Assembly: GCF_008122205.1 (NCBI RefSeq)
Contig: NZ_PHNJ01000018.1
Coordinates: 39,638-103,637, forward strand
DNA length: 64,000 bases
DNA from: Natronococcus pandeyae
GTDB lineage: Archaea; Halobacteriota; Halobacteria; Halobacteriales; Natrialbaceae
Direction: 5' to 3'
The translations under genes were made by a program, and so were the position numbers. The stretch's first letter is position 1, and each line of letters opens with the position of its first letter. Positions 52,693-61,843 of this stretch are shown one piece after another. The notes beneath the pieces were generated by a model, which made no database searches, was not told the DNA's origin, and was given only the letters and a program-made list of their open reading frames with translations.

Positions 52693-54567
52693 TCAGGAAA
52701 ATGATAACCCTCGGAGCCAATCCTCGAGCGTGAGCGCGCGCCACACCGGTCGCGCATCATCGAGAGTCTGATCGGTGAGCAACCGATCGATTGCTTGCTG
52801 GAGGGCGGGTCGGTCAATATAGGCATCAACATGAGCGGGTGAGTTGCTGAGTTTCTCGAGGCGGTCACGTTCGTGCGTTATCAGCGCGGAACTGAACGCC
52901 TCAGAGAGGTCCGTCTTCCAGACGCGAGCTGCAACCGTGTCGGGTAACCGAGTCCCCATCGCCCGCCGTAATATCGACCGACTCCACCCGTTTCGGAGGA
53001 ATTGCTCTGGGGGAAGCGCAAGGCAGTATTCGATGAGTCGCTTATCGAGGAAGGGATAGCGGACTTCCAGACCGAACCGTGCTGCCGTTCGATCGCTCGA
53101 TTCGAGTGAGAATGGGACGAAACCCGAGGTAAGATTGCGGTAATGGTGTCCGCGTACGAAATCCTTCACTGGCGGCCGATCGATCTCAAACCGCTGAATC
53201 CGTTCTTGGAGCCCGATACGATCGGCAAACTCAGGATCGATCGTCGAATTGATCCGTTCGATCAGCGAATCCCAACCCTGCACTCGGCCCCATACGTCTC
53301 TAACCAGGGACGGGATCATCGGTTTGAGAACGGTACCCCAGAGCACGGTTCTGACTGGAACATCGAACCGGTCGGCAACACATTCCGTCTCGTGAAGCAG
53401 ACGCCTCCAATATCCCGTATGGGTATACTCCGGAAGCGCCGTGAACCCGTACGAAACGGTTGAGTCTCCACCGAAGCCATGCAGAAGCACTCGAACGTTC
53501 CTCTGGGAAGCTGCACGACATAGTTCCCGATGTACGTACAGTGTCGGAATCGCGATCGGTCCATCTCTACTCGCGAAACCGTCAGTATCGGGTAACGGGC
53601 TCGTTTTATTGGGGGAAACGAACGTAGGAGCAACGGTAGTCTCGTCGATAACGTCCTCGATAAATCGCCGCTCGTTACTTTCGGGAACAGCGTCGAATAC
53701 GGCGGAGAACGTAGGAAGTTCATATTGATCCGGAGTGAGGTCAGCTGCCGTGGTCGTTATGGACGAGGAGTCGAGTCCGCCACTCAGCGTTGCTCCGACC
53801 GGACGTGTGCTCCTAAGACGACATCGAACTGCTTTCTCGAAGAGTTCCTTGAACCTCTCCGCGTATGCCTGGTCCGAGTCTAATTGCAGTTCTCGTGACG
53901 GATCGGGCGTCCAGTAGTTTCGACTGGTCACATCTTCGGGCGTCACAGTCATCGTGTGTGCTGGCGGGAGGCGTGAGATGGAGCGATAGGCGGTGCCCGT
54001 TTTGTCTTCGAACAGTCCCGCCAGGTGTTCACCGATGCGCACTTCGTTCAGCGGAGTCGGAACGTCCGGAGAGGCCCGAAGCGCCCTGATTTCGGATCCG
54101 AATACGAAGAGGTTGTCGGACAGATGGTAATACAAAGGTCTGATCCCGACATGATCGCGCGCGCAAAATACCCGGTTTTGCTCGTCGTCCCAGATCGCAA
54201 ACACGAACGCGCCCAAAAGGCGGTTCGGGCACCGATCTCCCCATCTCTCGTACGCCGCGAGGAGCAGTTCGCCGTCCGTTGTCGGTCGATTCCGTCTTCT
54301 TTCCAGATCGAGTTCGGCAATTAATTCAGCACGGTTATCGAGTCGGACGTCAGCAGTGAGGACGTACTTTCCACGCTGGAGCGGATAGGTCGCGTGACGC
54401 GATTCCGGTGTTGTGTACAGCATTCGATGGCCGAACTCAACCGAGCCACCGCTCCAGATGCCAACACCATCTGGCCCTCTATGAGAGAGCGTCCTTGCCA
54501 TCCGTGTGAGACCGTTCGTGTCGAGTTGCTCCTCCGAACGACGATATATTCCGGTGATCGCGCTCAC
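52693..54567 (-). CDS. Asparagine-synthetase-like lasso cyclase (C)
   Basis: A 624-residue protein with an N-terminal glutaminase-like domain and a C-terminal ATP-pyrophosphatase domain. It begins MSAITGIYRR, so the catalytic Cys2 of true asparagine synthetases is absent; the glutaminase is expected to be inactive, as in lasso cyclases that adenylate the Asp/Glu side chain. The PP-loop is LSGGLDSSSI (S262-S267) and VLLHGFGGDSTVSYG and EVRYPFLDKRLIEYCLALPP are the later family blocks. Its GTG start overlaps the B2 stop (GTGA) with gagggtga upstream. It should form the macrolactam ring of the precursor. Confidence 0.92.
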   Translation of the reverse strand: MSAITGIYRRSEEQLDTNGLTRMARTLSHRGPDGVGIWSGGSVEFGHRMLYTTPESRHATYPLQRGKYVLTADVRLDNRAELIAELDLERRRNRPTTDGELLLAAYERWGDRCPNRLLGAFVFAIWDDEQNRVFCARDHVGIRPLYYHLSDNLFVFGSEIRALRASPDVPTPLNEVRIGEHLAGLFEDKTGTAYRSISRLPPAHTMTVTPEDVTSRNYWTPDPSRELQLDSDQAYAERFKELFEKAVRCRLRSTRPVGATLSGGLDSSSITTTAADLTPDQYELPTFSAVFDAVPESNERRFIEDVIDETTVAPTFVSPNKTSPLPDTDGFASRDGPIAIPTLYVHRELCRAASQRNVRVLLHGFGGDSTVSYGFTALPEYTHTGYWRRLLHETECVADRFDVPVRTVLWGTVLKPMIPSLVRDVWGRVQGWDSLIERINSTIDPEFADRIGLQERIQRFEIDRPPVKDFVRGHHYRNLTSGFVPFSLESSDRTAARFGLEVRYPFLDKRLIEYCLALPPEQFLRNGWSRSILRRAMGTRLPDTVAARVWKTDLSEAFSSALITHERDRLEKLSNSPAHVDAYIDRPALQQAIDRLLTDQTLDDARPVWRALTLEDWLRGLSFS

Positions 54568-55016
54568 GGCTCACCCTCAGTAATGGGAAGCGGTCGATAT
54601 TCGGCTAACGCTTCGATGTTACCGATTACGGGTTCATTTTCGCACTCGATCCACGCGTGTGCTTCCATCCTATCGGTCGTTTGCGTCACGCCGATCCGAA
54701 ACTGAGGACGGTGGCCGTGTCTTGCCAACAACGAGTATCCTGCAATGGCCCGCGCAAAGCAAGTCGTCCGTCCAGGAAGACGATCGGCAGCGGTCCTCAC
54801 AGCCCACCCGATCCGTTCGACGGATACGATCTCTTTCTTATTAGTGTCCGTCATATAATCGATCCATCCGAGAAGCTGTGAAATCCACCTCACTGGCGCC
54901 CACCGGAGGGTAAATCGGGCGAGAACGAGCCAGATGATGGTCTCCGCCAGCAGATAGCGATCACGACGCTCTAATTGGGCCAGTCCATACACGGAAGAGA
55001 GACTCACGACTGACAT
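54564..55016 (-). CDS. Lasso leader peptidase, transglutaminase-like (B2)
   Basis: A 150-residue protein. Its core TTCFARAIAGYSLLARHGHRPQFRIGV contains the catalytic Cys (C86), and MEAHAWIECENEPVIG the catalytic His (H120), matching the lasso B2/McjB C-terminal domain; the third residue is probably one of the acidic residues that follow. The N-terminal 60 residues hold a hydrophobic stretch. It removes the leader after the residue following the conserved Thr. It overlaps B1 by 13 bases and C by 4, so the three are translationally linked. Confidence 0.92.
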   Translation of the reverse strand: MSVVSLSSVYGLAQLERRDRYLLAETIIWLVLARFTLRWAPVRWISQLLGWIDYMTDTNKKEIVSVERIGWAVRTAADRLPGRTTCFARAIAGYSLLARHGHRPQFRIGVTQTTDRMEAHAWIECENEPVIGNIEALAEYRPLPITEGEP

Positions 55017-55312
55017 GCGTCAGGATGTCGCTCAATCAAATCCGCTTCTGCGAGACGATCGAGAAAGACGCGAACGTCGGACTCACAACGGGCAGGATCG
55101 ACGTCGTATTCGGTTACGATCGCATCGCATACCTCGGCTACTGTCCGCGGTTCCTGAACGAGCTCCCAGATCCGGGTGCCCACTTCGTTGAGACCGAAAT
55201 ACGTATTCGAGTCGAGGTGAAGAATTACCTCCTCCTCGTCTAGCGTTGTGGAAATCTGCTCCGGAGCGGCAACCACTGTCGCTGTATCCGATGTCGAGTT
55301 CGAACGTCCCAT
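55004..55312 (-). CDS. PqqD-like RiPP recognition element protein (B1)
   Basis: A 102-residue winged-helix protein. DEEEVILHLDSNTYFGLNEVGTRIWELVQEPRTVAEVCDAIVTEYDV is the standard PqqD/lasso B1 sequence with the beta-hairpin and helix that bind the Tyr-Pro-Leu face of the leader. ATG 55312 is chosen because the Shine-Dalgarno-like ggaagg lies just upstream; a GTG at 55318 is two codons earlier. It is the first gene of the minus-strand operon. Confidence 0.92.
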   Translation of the reverse strand: MGRSNSTSDTATVVAAPEQISTTLDEEEVILHLDSNTYFGLNEVGTRIWELVQEPRTVAEVCDAIVTEYDVDPARCESDVRVFLDRLAEADLIERHPDACQS

Positions 55313-55679
55313 GATCACCTTCCAATTCAGTAGATCGGGTAGTAAGGTTTGCTCCAGTAGCGGAATCTAGCGAACCGAATACAATGGTGCGATCGAGACG
55401 CCACCGGTGGGCTGCAACAGATGGGTCGAGTTTCCTAGTGCTAATATGGGATCTGAAACGTAAGTCGATACCTGTAGCCGCTAGGAGACGTGACGGGTCA
55501 ATTCACAAACATTGGTCAAATCCTCTAAACGACTCAGCGAGGAGAGGACCGATCGAACCGAGTCGATGATGTACGCATCTACTGAAAAACGGCGCAGCGA
55601 ACCCGAAAATCCGCAATGAGGGGTGTGACCTGCACCTGCAGGCCGTTCCTATTTACAAGAATTCGGGATCGGTAAGTGC
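55313..55679. other. Divergent promoter region between the lasso operon and the AglF-like gene
   Basis: No small ORF with a lasso-type leader was found here. It contains a cttactacc stretch on the minus strand about 35 nt before B1 and a TATA box for the plus-strand gene. Confidence 0.5.
55650..55657 (+). promoter_or_regulatory. TATA box for the 55680 gene
   Basis: The sequence tatttaca lies 23-30 nt before ATG 55680, consistent with a leaderless transcript. Confidence 0.5.
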
Positions 55680-56411
55680 ATGCAGGCAGTCGTTCTTGCC
55701 GCAGGCAAGGGGACTCGGCTTCGGCCGCTCACCGAAACCAAACCCAAGGCGCTCGTCGAGGTCAACGAGAAGCCGATCATCGAGGACGTCTTCGATAACC
55801 TCCTTGAGATCGGTGCGACTGAACTCATCCTCGTCGTTGGATATATGCAGGAAAAAATTATTGAACGGTATGGTGATGAGTACAAGGGTGTTCCGATCAC
55901 GTACGCCCACCAGCGGGAGCAGCTCGGGCTAGCCCATGCAATTCTTCAGGCACAGCCCCACGTCGATAATGACTTTGTTCTCATGCTCGGAGATAACATC
56001 TTCCGAGCGAACCTTGGTGATGTAGTCAACCGTCAGCGCGAGAACCGTACCGATGCGGCATTCCTCGTCGAACAGGTCCCTTACGAGGAGGCGAGCAGAT
56101 ACGGCGTCCTTGATACAAACGAGTACGGGGAAATCATCGAAGTAATGGAGAAACCCGACGATCCGCCATCAAATCTCGTGATGACCGGGATCTACACGTT
56201 TTCGCCGGCGATTTTCCACGCCTGCCACCTCGTGCAACCATCGGACCGCGGCGAGTACGAACTCCCTGATGCGATTGACCTGTTATTGCAATCCGGGCGC
56301 ACCATCGACGCGATTCGGATGGATGGCTGGCGAGTTGATATCGGATACCCTGAAGATCGGGATCGGGCAGAGGAACTCCTCAACCGCTCGGAGGCAGTTC
56401 AAGGAGTATAG
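55680..56411 (+). CDS. aglF: Sugar-1-phosphate nucleotidyltransferase, AglF-like
   Basis: A 243-residue NDP-sugar pyrophosphorylase. VVLAAGKGTRLRPLTETKPKALV is the G-x-G-T-R-x(n)-K-P-K signature, GYMQEKIIERYGDEYKGVPITYAHQREQLGLAHAI and FVLMLGDNIF (metal Asp) follow. Length and sequence closely resemble Haloferax AglF, which makes UDP-glucose for S-layer N-glycosylation; the symbol is given on that basis. It is transcribed divergently from the lasso-type operon and stands beside a GT and two epimerases. Confidence 0.88.
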   Translation: MQAVVLAAGKGTRLRPLTETKPKALVEVNEKPIIEDVFDNLLEIGATELILVVGYMQEKIIERYGDEYKGVPITYAHQREQLGLAHAILQAQPHVDNDFVLMLGDNIFRANLGDVVNRQRENRTDAAFLVEQVPYEEASRYGVLDTNEYGEIIEVMEKPDDPPSNLVMTGIYTFSPAIFHACHLVQPSDRGEYELPDAIDLLLQSGRTIDAIRMDGWRVDIGYPEDRDRAEELLNRSEAVQGV

Positions 56412-56515
56412 CGCTGTCCAGCCTGTTAGATGGGTATTTCGGATCGTTCTATTCAGCAATCATACCTCTACTCTTCCGTTCCACGCACTGAATTTCGAGC
56501 CAGCGCAACCACCGG

Positions 56516-57802
56516 TTATTCTGCAAGGCTTTCGGTTGTGCGACTTGCCTTGGTTTGCACGACCCGAAACAGTTCGCAGTAGTCTAGGAGGTGTCGTGGA
56601 AGGAGGAATTGCTCGCGGACGGTTTCGCGTCCATGCTTTCCTAATTGCCGACGACGAGCGTCGGCGGTAAGCAGTCCTTCGAGACGGTCAACGAGTATGT
56701 CGGCAGCGTCGGGGGAGATGAGATGGCCGTTCGTACCGTCATCAAGTTGTAGCGGGATCCCACCAACGCGCGAACCGATAACAGGAGTCTTTTTCCAGAG
56801 GGCTTCGGAGACGACGAGCCCGAATCCTTCTCGAATCGATTTCTGGACAACAATATCCGACTTACGCTGCAGGAAATTGATCGTCGTATCTGGTTCGTTC
56901 GTCAACAAATGAATATCCGGATCGTCCGCGGTTTCGTCGGCGACACGCTCGTAGATTTCGACGCCTTCCGGATCGTCGTCCGCCATTCCGCCCGCAAGAA
57001 GGAGTTGTGCGGACGGAAAACTCGTTTTCACCTGGCGATACGCATCGATCACGCCGAACTGATCTTTCCAGGGATCGAATCGGGAGACCTGCGTGATTAC
57101 CGGCGAATCGTCAGTAAAGTCGATCGGGGCGAGGCGATCACGCTCGGCGGCGATTTCATCAGGATCCAGCGGTCGGTTTTTCTCCGACAACGGATCGATC
57201 GAGGGATGAATCACGGTCGTCGGGAGATCAAAATCCCGGCCGTACTCGGGGCGGCTGAAAACCACGTGGTCGACGTGCCGAATATCGTCCGCAAGGAACT
57301 GCAAACACGGCTCGGACGCGGCGGTGAGGTCGATATGACACCGCCAGATGAGTTGCGTGTCCGGAAACCGGTCGGCTAAGTCCTTCGCCATCCCTAGCGT
57401 CTGCGGGTCGTGAAGCACGATGATATCGTACTCATCAGTGAGCGCTGCCGCATTTCGTTGGGTCTCCCGGCGATACGTCGTCTTCATCGCGTCAGCGAGC
57501 ACGACGTCCTGTCCCTGAAGACCATTGTGCATCGTTTTCGTGACATCAAAAAATAACTTGTCAGCCTCCATGACTCGCCAGTCAGTATTAATTCCGAGGA
57601 TGTTCGACAGCGGTACGAGTGATTGCAAGATCTCTGCGACGCCGCCGCCGTTGGCCGTCGAATTGACGTGTAGCACCCGGACGCCCTCGAGGTCAGTAGC
57701 GAGCCTTCGAAGGCGGTCGAGTTGCTTGTCGTCTGCGATCGACTTGTAGTCGGCCAAGGATTGAGTCGCGGTAGGCTGCAACTGCATCCTAACTGTCACC
57801 AT
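56516..57802 (-). CDS. Trehalose glycosyltransferring synthase-like GT4 (TreT-like)
   Basis: A 428-residue GT-B enzyme. VRVLHVNSTANGGGVAEILQSLVPL is the glycine-rich acceptor loop typical of TreT, YDIIVLHDPQTLGMA and LIWRCHIDLTAASEPCLQFL follow, and the C-terminal part has ITQVSRFDPWKDQFGVIDAYR and KSIREGFGLVVSEALWKKTPVI. TreT joins glucose from NDP-glucose to glucose, giving trehalose, an osmolyte. A GTG/ATG closer to the domain (57787) may be the real start. The neighbouring AglF-like enzyme could supply its donor. Confidence 0.85.
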   Translation of the reverse strand: MVTVRMQLQPTATQSLADYKSIADDKQLDRLRRLATDLEGVRVLHVNSTANGGGVAEILQSLVPLSNILGINTDWRVMEADKLFFDVTKTMHNGLQGQDVVLADAMKTTYRRETQRNAAALTDEYDIIVLHDPQTLGMAKDLADRFPDTQLIWRCHIDLTAASEPCLQFLADDIRHVDHVVFSRPEYGRDFDLPTTVIHPSIDPLSEKNRPLDPDEIAAERDRLAPIDFTDDSPVITQVSRFDPWKDQFGVIDAYRQVKTSFPSAQLLLAGGMADDDPEGVEIYERVADETADDPDIHLLTNEPDTTINFLQRKSDIVVQKSIREGFGLVVSEALWKKTPVIGSRVGGIPLQLDDGTNGHLISPDAADILVDRLEGLLTADARRRQLGKHGRETVREQFLLPRHLLDYCELFRVVQTKASRTTESLAE

Positions 57803-57947
57803 TCCAATATTCTATCGAGAGCTATATAAGTATTATATCTAACCAAGACAATTTTTTATTTACATATATCCTTCTAATAGCACTTGGCCTCATTCGTGGT
57901 GATCATACGTCGAGAGGCGCTCCTCCGTCCTGAGACCAGTGGACATC

Positions 57948-58895
57948 TCACTGTAGTCGGTGCACTGCAGCAGGTTCCTTGGTGTACTGTGCACAGACGC
58001 GTCGAATACCCTCTTCGAAATCGATCTTTGGTTCCCAGTCCGTCTCCCGGCGTATTTTCGACGGGTCAGCACAGGTATCGTGGACGTAGACGGATTCGGG
58101 AATCGGACACTCGACGTACTCCGGTTCGACTTTGGTCCCGAATTCGTCATTCAACATCTCGACCACTGTGTTGAACGCGTACGATTCGCCCGTTCCGAGG
58201 TTGTATATCCCATCGAGTTCGTGCTCTGCCGCCGCCACTAGTCCCCGAACGATATCGTCGACGTGCGTAAAATCTCGCGTCTGCGTCCCATCACCGTACA
58301 GCGTCGGCGATCGACCGTTCGCAATATCGTCCGCGAACTGTGCGATCACGTTTGCGTACTCGCCCTTGTGCGCTTCGGCGCCGCCGTATCCCTGGTAGAC
58401 CGAAAAAAAGCGCATTCCGGCTGTGTCCAGTCCGTAGTGGTTCGAGAAGTACTCTGCGTATCGTTCTCGTGCCAGTTTCGACGCTTCGTAACCCGTATTC
58501 ACTGCCACATGCATCTCTTCCGGCGACGGTTTCGTTCGACTTCCGTAAATTGATGACGTCGAAGCGTAAACCACCGTTTGACAGCCGTCCGCCTGCGCCT
58601 GCTCGGCGACGTTTACGAACCCTTCGACGTTCACCCGGGCGCCGATACGCGGGTTCTCTTCGTGCATAGCGTACGAGGACAGTGCCGCGAGGTGGAACAC
58701 GACATCGACGTCCGTCGGCAAGGCTTCCGCGAGGACGCTCATCTCGTGAAATTCGACGTCGGACGAGAGGTTCTCTGGCGTCCCTAGAAAACAGTCGTCG
58801 ACGACGATCACGTCGTTCGTGTTGGCGAGGGTGTTTGCGAGGTTCGACCCGATGAATCCCGCGCCTCCGGTTACCAGTATTCGTCGATTTTCCAT
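57948..58895 (-). CDS. NAD-dependent epimerase/dehydratase (UDP-glucose 4-epimerase-like)
   Basis: A 315-residue extended SDR. ILVTGGAGFIGSNLANTLA is the NAD motif, VVFHLAALSS and VVYASTSSIYGSR (Ser/Thr) and YEASKLARERY (Tyr-x3-Lys) are the catalytic blocks. ATG 58895 (MENRRILVTGG) is preferred over 58976, which would add a hydrophobic stretch without family support. Divergent from the next epimerase. The products could be UDP-galactose or UDP-N-acetyl sugars for the glycan genes. Confidence 0.92.
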   Translation of the reverse strand: MENRRILVTGGAGFIGSNLANTLANTNDVIVVDDCFLGTPENLSSDVEFHEMSVLAEALPTDVDVVFHLAALSSYAMHEENPRIGARVNVEGFVNVAEQAQADGCQTVVYASTSSIYGSRTKPSPEEMHVAVNTGYEASKLARERYAEYFSNHYGLDTAGMRFFSVYQGYGGAEAHKGEYANVIAQFADDIANGRSPTLYGDGTQTRDFTHVDDIVRGLVAAAEHELDGIYNLGTGESYAFNTVVEMLNDEFGTKVEPEYVECPIPESVYVHDTCADPSKIRRETDWEPKIDFEEGIRRVCAQYTKEPAAVHRLQ

Positions 58896-59201
58896 CCCGG
58901 AACGGGATTCCACGACCACCGAAATAATGTTGGGTACTAGTAACGAGGGAAATGCGTGGCCTCGGCCCGTGAACACCTAGAATACGGCCCTAAGGGGTGG
59001 AATGACGTCCGTTCGTACTACGGATTTATACCGATTGTAGTCCAGTCGTCTGGTATGTCCGTTTGTAATCGGGCGGAGATCACTGGACTCGAAGCGAGCT
59101 ACCTTCCTTACCGTGGAGGGACCAAGTCTCGCTATCGAAGAACCGGAACTACTGTCGGACAGTCGCCACAATCAAATTCAGCGGAGTGATTTCAGAGAAA
59201 A

Positions 59202-60125
59202 ATGAACGTTCTTGTTACGGGGGGAGCCGGGTTTATCGGCTCGCATCTCGCGGAGCGACTGATCGAGCAAGGCGATACCGTCACGGTCGTCGACGATCTC
59301 TCGAACGGGCGTCGAAACTGGGCCCCGGCTGATGCTCGTTTCGTCGACGGCAATCTTCTGGAAGACACGACGATTGATACAGTCATCACGCCCGACCTAG
59401 ATGTCGTATTTCATCTCGCCTCTCGAACTAGAGTCGACGACGACGATCCGCGGAGTCAATTCCGCGAGAATACGGCCATGACCGCCAAACTCTTGAACGC
59501 GATACGCAAGAACGACGTGGGAACGCTGTGTTTCACCTCGTCGTCGACCGTCTACGGCGAAGCACCGCGACCGACGCCAGAGGACTACGCGCCCCTTGAG
59601 CCGATCAGCATCTACGGAGCAAGTAAACTCGCTTGCGAAGGCATGCTCTCGACGGCCGCTCACTCGCACGGTGTAACGGTCCGAAATGTCCGATTTGCCA
59701 ATATCATTGGTCCACGACTTCAGGGTGCCGTCATTCCCGACTTCATCGAGAAACTCCGTACTACTCCGGAGACGCTGACCATCCTCGGTGACGGCCGCCA
59801 AGAGAAGTCCTTCATGCACATCGACGATTGTATCGACGCCATGCTCCACGTTCTCAACGAAGCTACCGGGCCGATGTCGTCAGTCAATCTCGGGACGCGA
59901 ACGACGACGTCCGTATCCCGGATCGCGGATATTGTCTCCGAAGAAATGGGACTCGACCCGAAATACGAGTATACAGGTGGCAATCGCGGCTGGACCGGCG
60001 ACGTTCCAAAGATGCGACTCTCGATCGAGAAACTCTCAGCACTAGGCTGGGAACCCTCCATGGAAAGCGAGGTCGCCGTCCGAACAGCCACCCAAGAACT
60101 TCTCCAGGAGTCGCCAGAACCCTAG
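59202..60125 (+). CDS. NAD-dependent epimerase/dehydratase (UDP-glucose 4-epimerase-like)
   Basis: A 307-residue extended SDR. VLVTGGAGFIGSHLAERLIEQG is the NAD motif, VVFHLASRTRVDDDDP follows, CFTSSSTVYGEAP and IYGASKLACEG are the Ser/Thr and Tyr-x3-Lys blocks. It differs from the divergent neighbour at 57948 in the substrate region, so the two are likely to make different sugars. It ends the continuous nucleotide-sugar block. Confidence 0.92.
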   Translation: MNVLVTGGAGFIGSHLAERLIEQGDTVTVVDDLSNGRRNWAPADARFVDGNLLEDTTIDTVITPDLDVVFHLASRTRVDDDDPRSQFRENTAMTAKLLNAIRKNDVGTLCFTSSSTVYGEAPRPTPEDYAPLEPISIYGASKLACEGMLSTAAHSHGVTVRNVRFANIIGPRLQGAVIPDFIEKLRTTPETLTILGDGRQEKSFMHIDDCIDAMLHVLNEATGPMSSVNLGTRTTTSVSRIADIVSEEMGLDPKYEYTGGNRGWTGDVPKMRLSIEKLSALGWEPSMESEVAVRTATQELLQESPEP

Positions 60126-60939
60126 TGGACACCGAACGCTGAGAGCCCAGCAGGGTGCTATCGGAGAAGCGCCCAGTTTGTTCAACGATCATCTCACCGT
60201 ATCACGATTTCTGGTGTCATAATCAATGCGAAAATCCACCCGGCAAGAGCTGACCCAGCCCAAGGACGGCAACTACCAGCAGTTACGAGTTCCGACCCAT
60301 CGCCGCTCTCAAGGGAGACACCGTGGACCGCTCGTGACGCAGCCGTCTCAACGCATTGGTGATCCGCAACAGACTCGGGGATGCTCATGATTTCGGTGTG
60401 CAGATCATCATGGCTGAGTTTTACTAGGAGAAAGTTCCACTAGTACTAGGATTCACGACGAGGGTTAAATCGCAGTTCCGACCTCTTCTGATTCTGCTGA
60501 CGATCTCGACAGGTAGAATGACTCTAGAACCAACATTGAGATCTCCGATATCCATCGAAATGTTTAGCTGTCACGTCGACTGTGAGGGAGGTTTTAAACC
60601 GGCCGTCGGTGCAGTCGATTGGGAGTCACCCGAACGGTCGACGCGATTTGTACTGGTGCACATTGACGAAGACCGCTGTCACCACTGCGAAGACGGGGCG
60701 CTCGAGGTGGCAGCATACAAGGGAACGTCGCGCTCGTCTGCGACGTGTGTGGAACGCAGAGAGCACAGTTTTAGGAAGTTCGCGACGACTCCGGAAGCAC
60801 CACCATCAGCGACGCATCCGAACCGGATAACTGATTCACCTGTTCCGAACGGTGTGCTAGTGGTGGTCGGTGTACCTACTACCGTTCGCGGTCCGACCGT
60901 CCGATTGCGATCACCGCTCGGTACGGCCTGAAGCGGCGG
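60126..60939. other. Long region without a confirmed gene
   Basis: An open frame at 60518-60931 begins with a cysteine-bearing segment (MFSCHVDCEGGFKPAVGAVDWES ... DEDRCHHCEDGA) that could be a small zinc-binding protein, but its second half (from about 60770) looks non-coding, so at most a remnant is present. A minus-strand frame (60194-60388) ends in a hydrophobic stretch without family support. Nothing else was recognised. Confidence 0.4.
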
Positions 60940-61086
60940 TCACCGCTTGACGTACGTCCTATCTGATTTGTATATTAGTTCGATAACGTGTCCGTCGTTC
61001 AGATGTTGGCGCTGCCACGCGTCAGCGTCGGTGTATCGCACGAACGACGTCGTCTCCTGGCATGTCCGGCATTTCACCTTGAACAT
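60940..61086 (-). CDS. Small zinc-finger-like protein
   Basis: A 48-residue protein (MFKVKCRTCQETTSFVRYTDADAWQRQHLNDGHVIELIYK). C-x2-C near the start and H-x3-H-like histidines (Q-H-L-N-D-G-H) later suggest one zinc site, a pattern of many short haloarchaeal proteins with the form C..C...W...H...H. The frame continues to 61212, but ATG 61086 starts exactly at the conserved part. The role is unknown; possibly regulatory. Confidence 0.6.
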   Translation of the reverse strand: MFKVKCRTCQETTSFVRYTDADAWQRQHLNDGHVIELIYKSDRTYVKR

Positions 61087-61237
61087 TGGAACCCCACGAT
61101 ATGCTGTGGCGAAATTGAACGCCCCCGCACAATATGGATTTTCCGGGAACGGGCGGCGATTTGACAACTCGCTAGTCCCTCCTTCCTTCGGTATTAGATC
61201 CGAAATTAGCAAGTAGGACCGCTATATACGATAACAC

Positions 61238-61843
61238 ATGGCAATGAATCCTTGGACTGAGGTGGGGAGGTCGATGATTCGAGGGTCGTTGGAGGTGAAC
61301 CGGGCGGTCCTGTCCTCGTTCCTTCTGGAGTCGACACGGGAGGATAAGCCGCCGGATATTGACTCGAACGCCTTTGAACAGCAGGGGTGGAAGTTCGAGC
61401 GCTCCGTCGACGATCCTGACAACATTACGGTCGGCGATACGGTCACCTTCTCGAAGGTTCTCGACGAGGAAGACGTTCGGGCGTTCGCTTGCGTTACGGG
61501 TGACACCAATCGCCTGCATCTGGACGACGCGTACGCGACTGAAACGCGGTTCGGAGGACGTATCGTACACGGCACGCTCGTTGCGGGCCTCATCAGCGCC
61601 GCACTCGCCCGCTTACCTGGGCTGACGATCTACCTCGCACAGGATTTAGAGTTCCTCCACCCGGTACGAATCGGCGACCGAGTGAGCAGCAGGGTAGAAG
61701 TTCGAGAACTCATTGGTGGCGATCAGTATCGTCTTTCAACGACAATTAATGCCGAGGACCGAGATACGGCGTTAGTTGACGGTGAAGCAGTCGTGATAAT
61801 CGGGGACGCACCCGAACTGTCGAGTGACGATCGGTTGCTGTGA
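61238..61843 (+). CDS. MaoC-family hydratase ((R)-specific enoyl-CoA hydratase-like)
   Basis: A 201-residue protein. The N-terminal part (NPWTEVGRSMIRGSLEVNRAVLSSFLLE) is the extension common in haloarchaeal MaoC proteins; the hotdog domain follows with FSKVLDEEDVRAFACVTGDTNRLHLDD, where D and H are the catalytic pair, and FGGRIVHGTLVAGLISAAL. It hydrates a trans-2-enoyl-CoA, as in fatty-acid or polyhydroxyalkanoate metabolism. It is not obviously linked to the glycan genes and marks the end of the island. Confidence 0.9.
   Translation: MAMNPWTEVGRSMIRGSLEVNRAVLSSFLLESTREDKPPDIDSNAFEQQGWKFERSVDDPDNITVGDTVTFSKVLDEEDVRAFACVTGDTNRLHLDDAYATETRFGGRIVHGTLVAGLISAALARLPGLTIYLAQDLEFLHPVRIGDRVSSRVEVRELIGGDQYRLSTTINAEDRDTALVDGEAVVIIGDAPELSSDDRLL

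Noticed and set aside
55313..55679. Search for a second precursor peptide upstream of B1
   Set aside because: All short frames on both strands lack the Tyr-Pro-Leu-Gly-Thr pattern.
60518..60931. A 137-codon plus-strand frame with a Cys-bearing N-terminal part
   Set aside because: The first 70 codons might be a zinc-binding domain, but the rest looks non-coding, so I left it as a possible remnant only.
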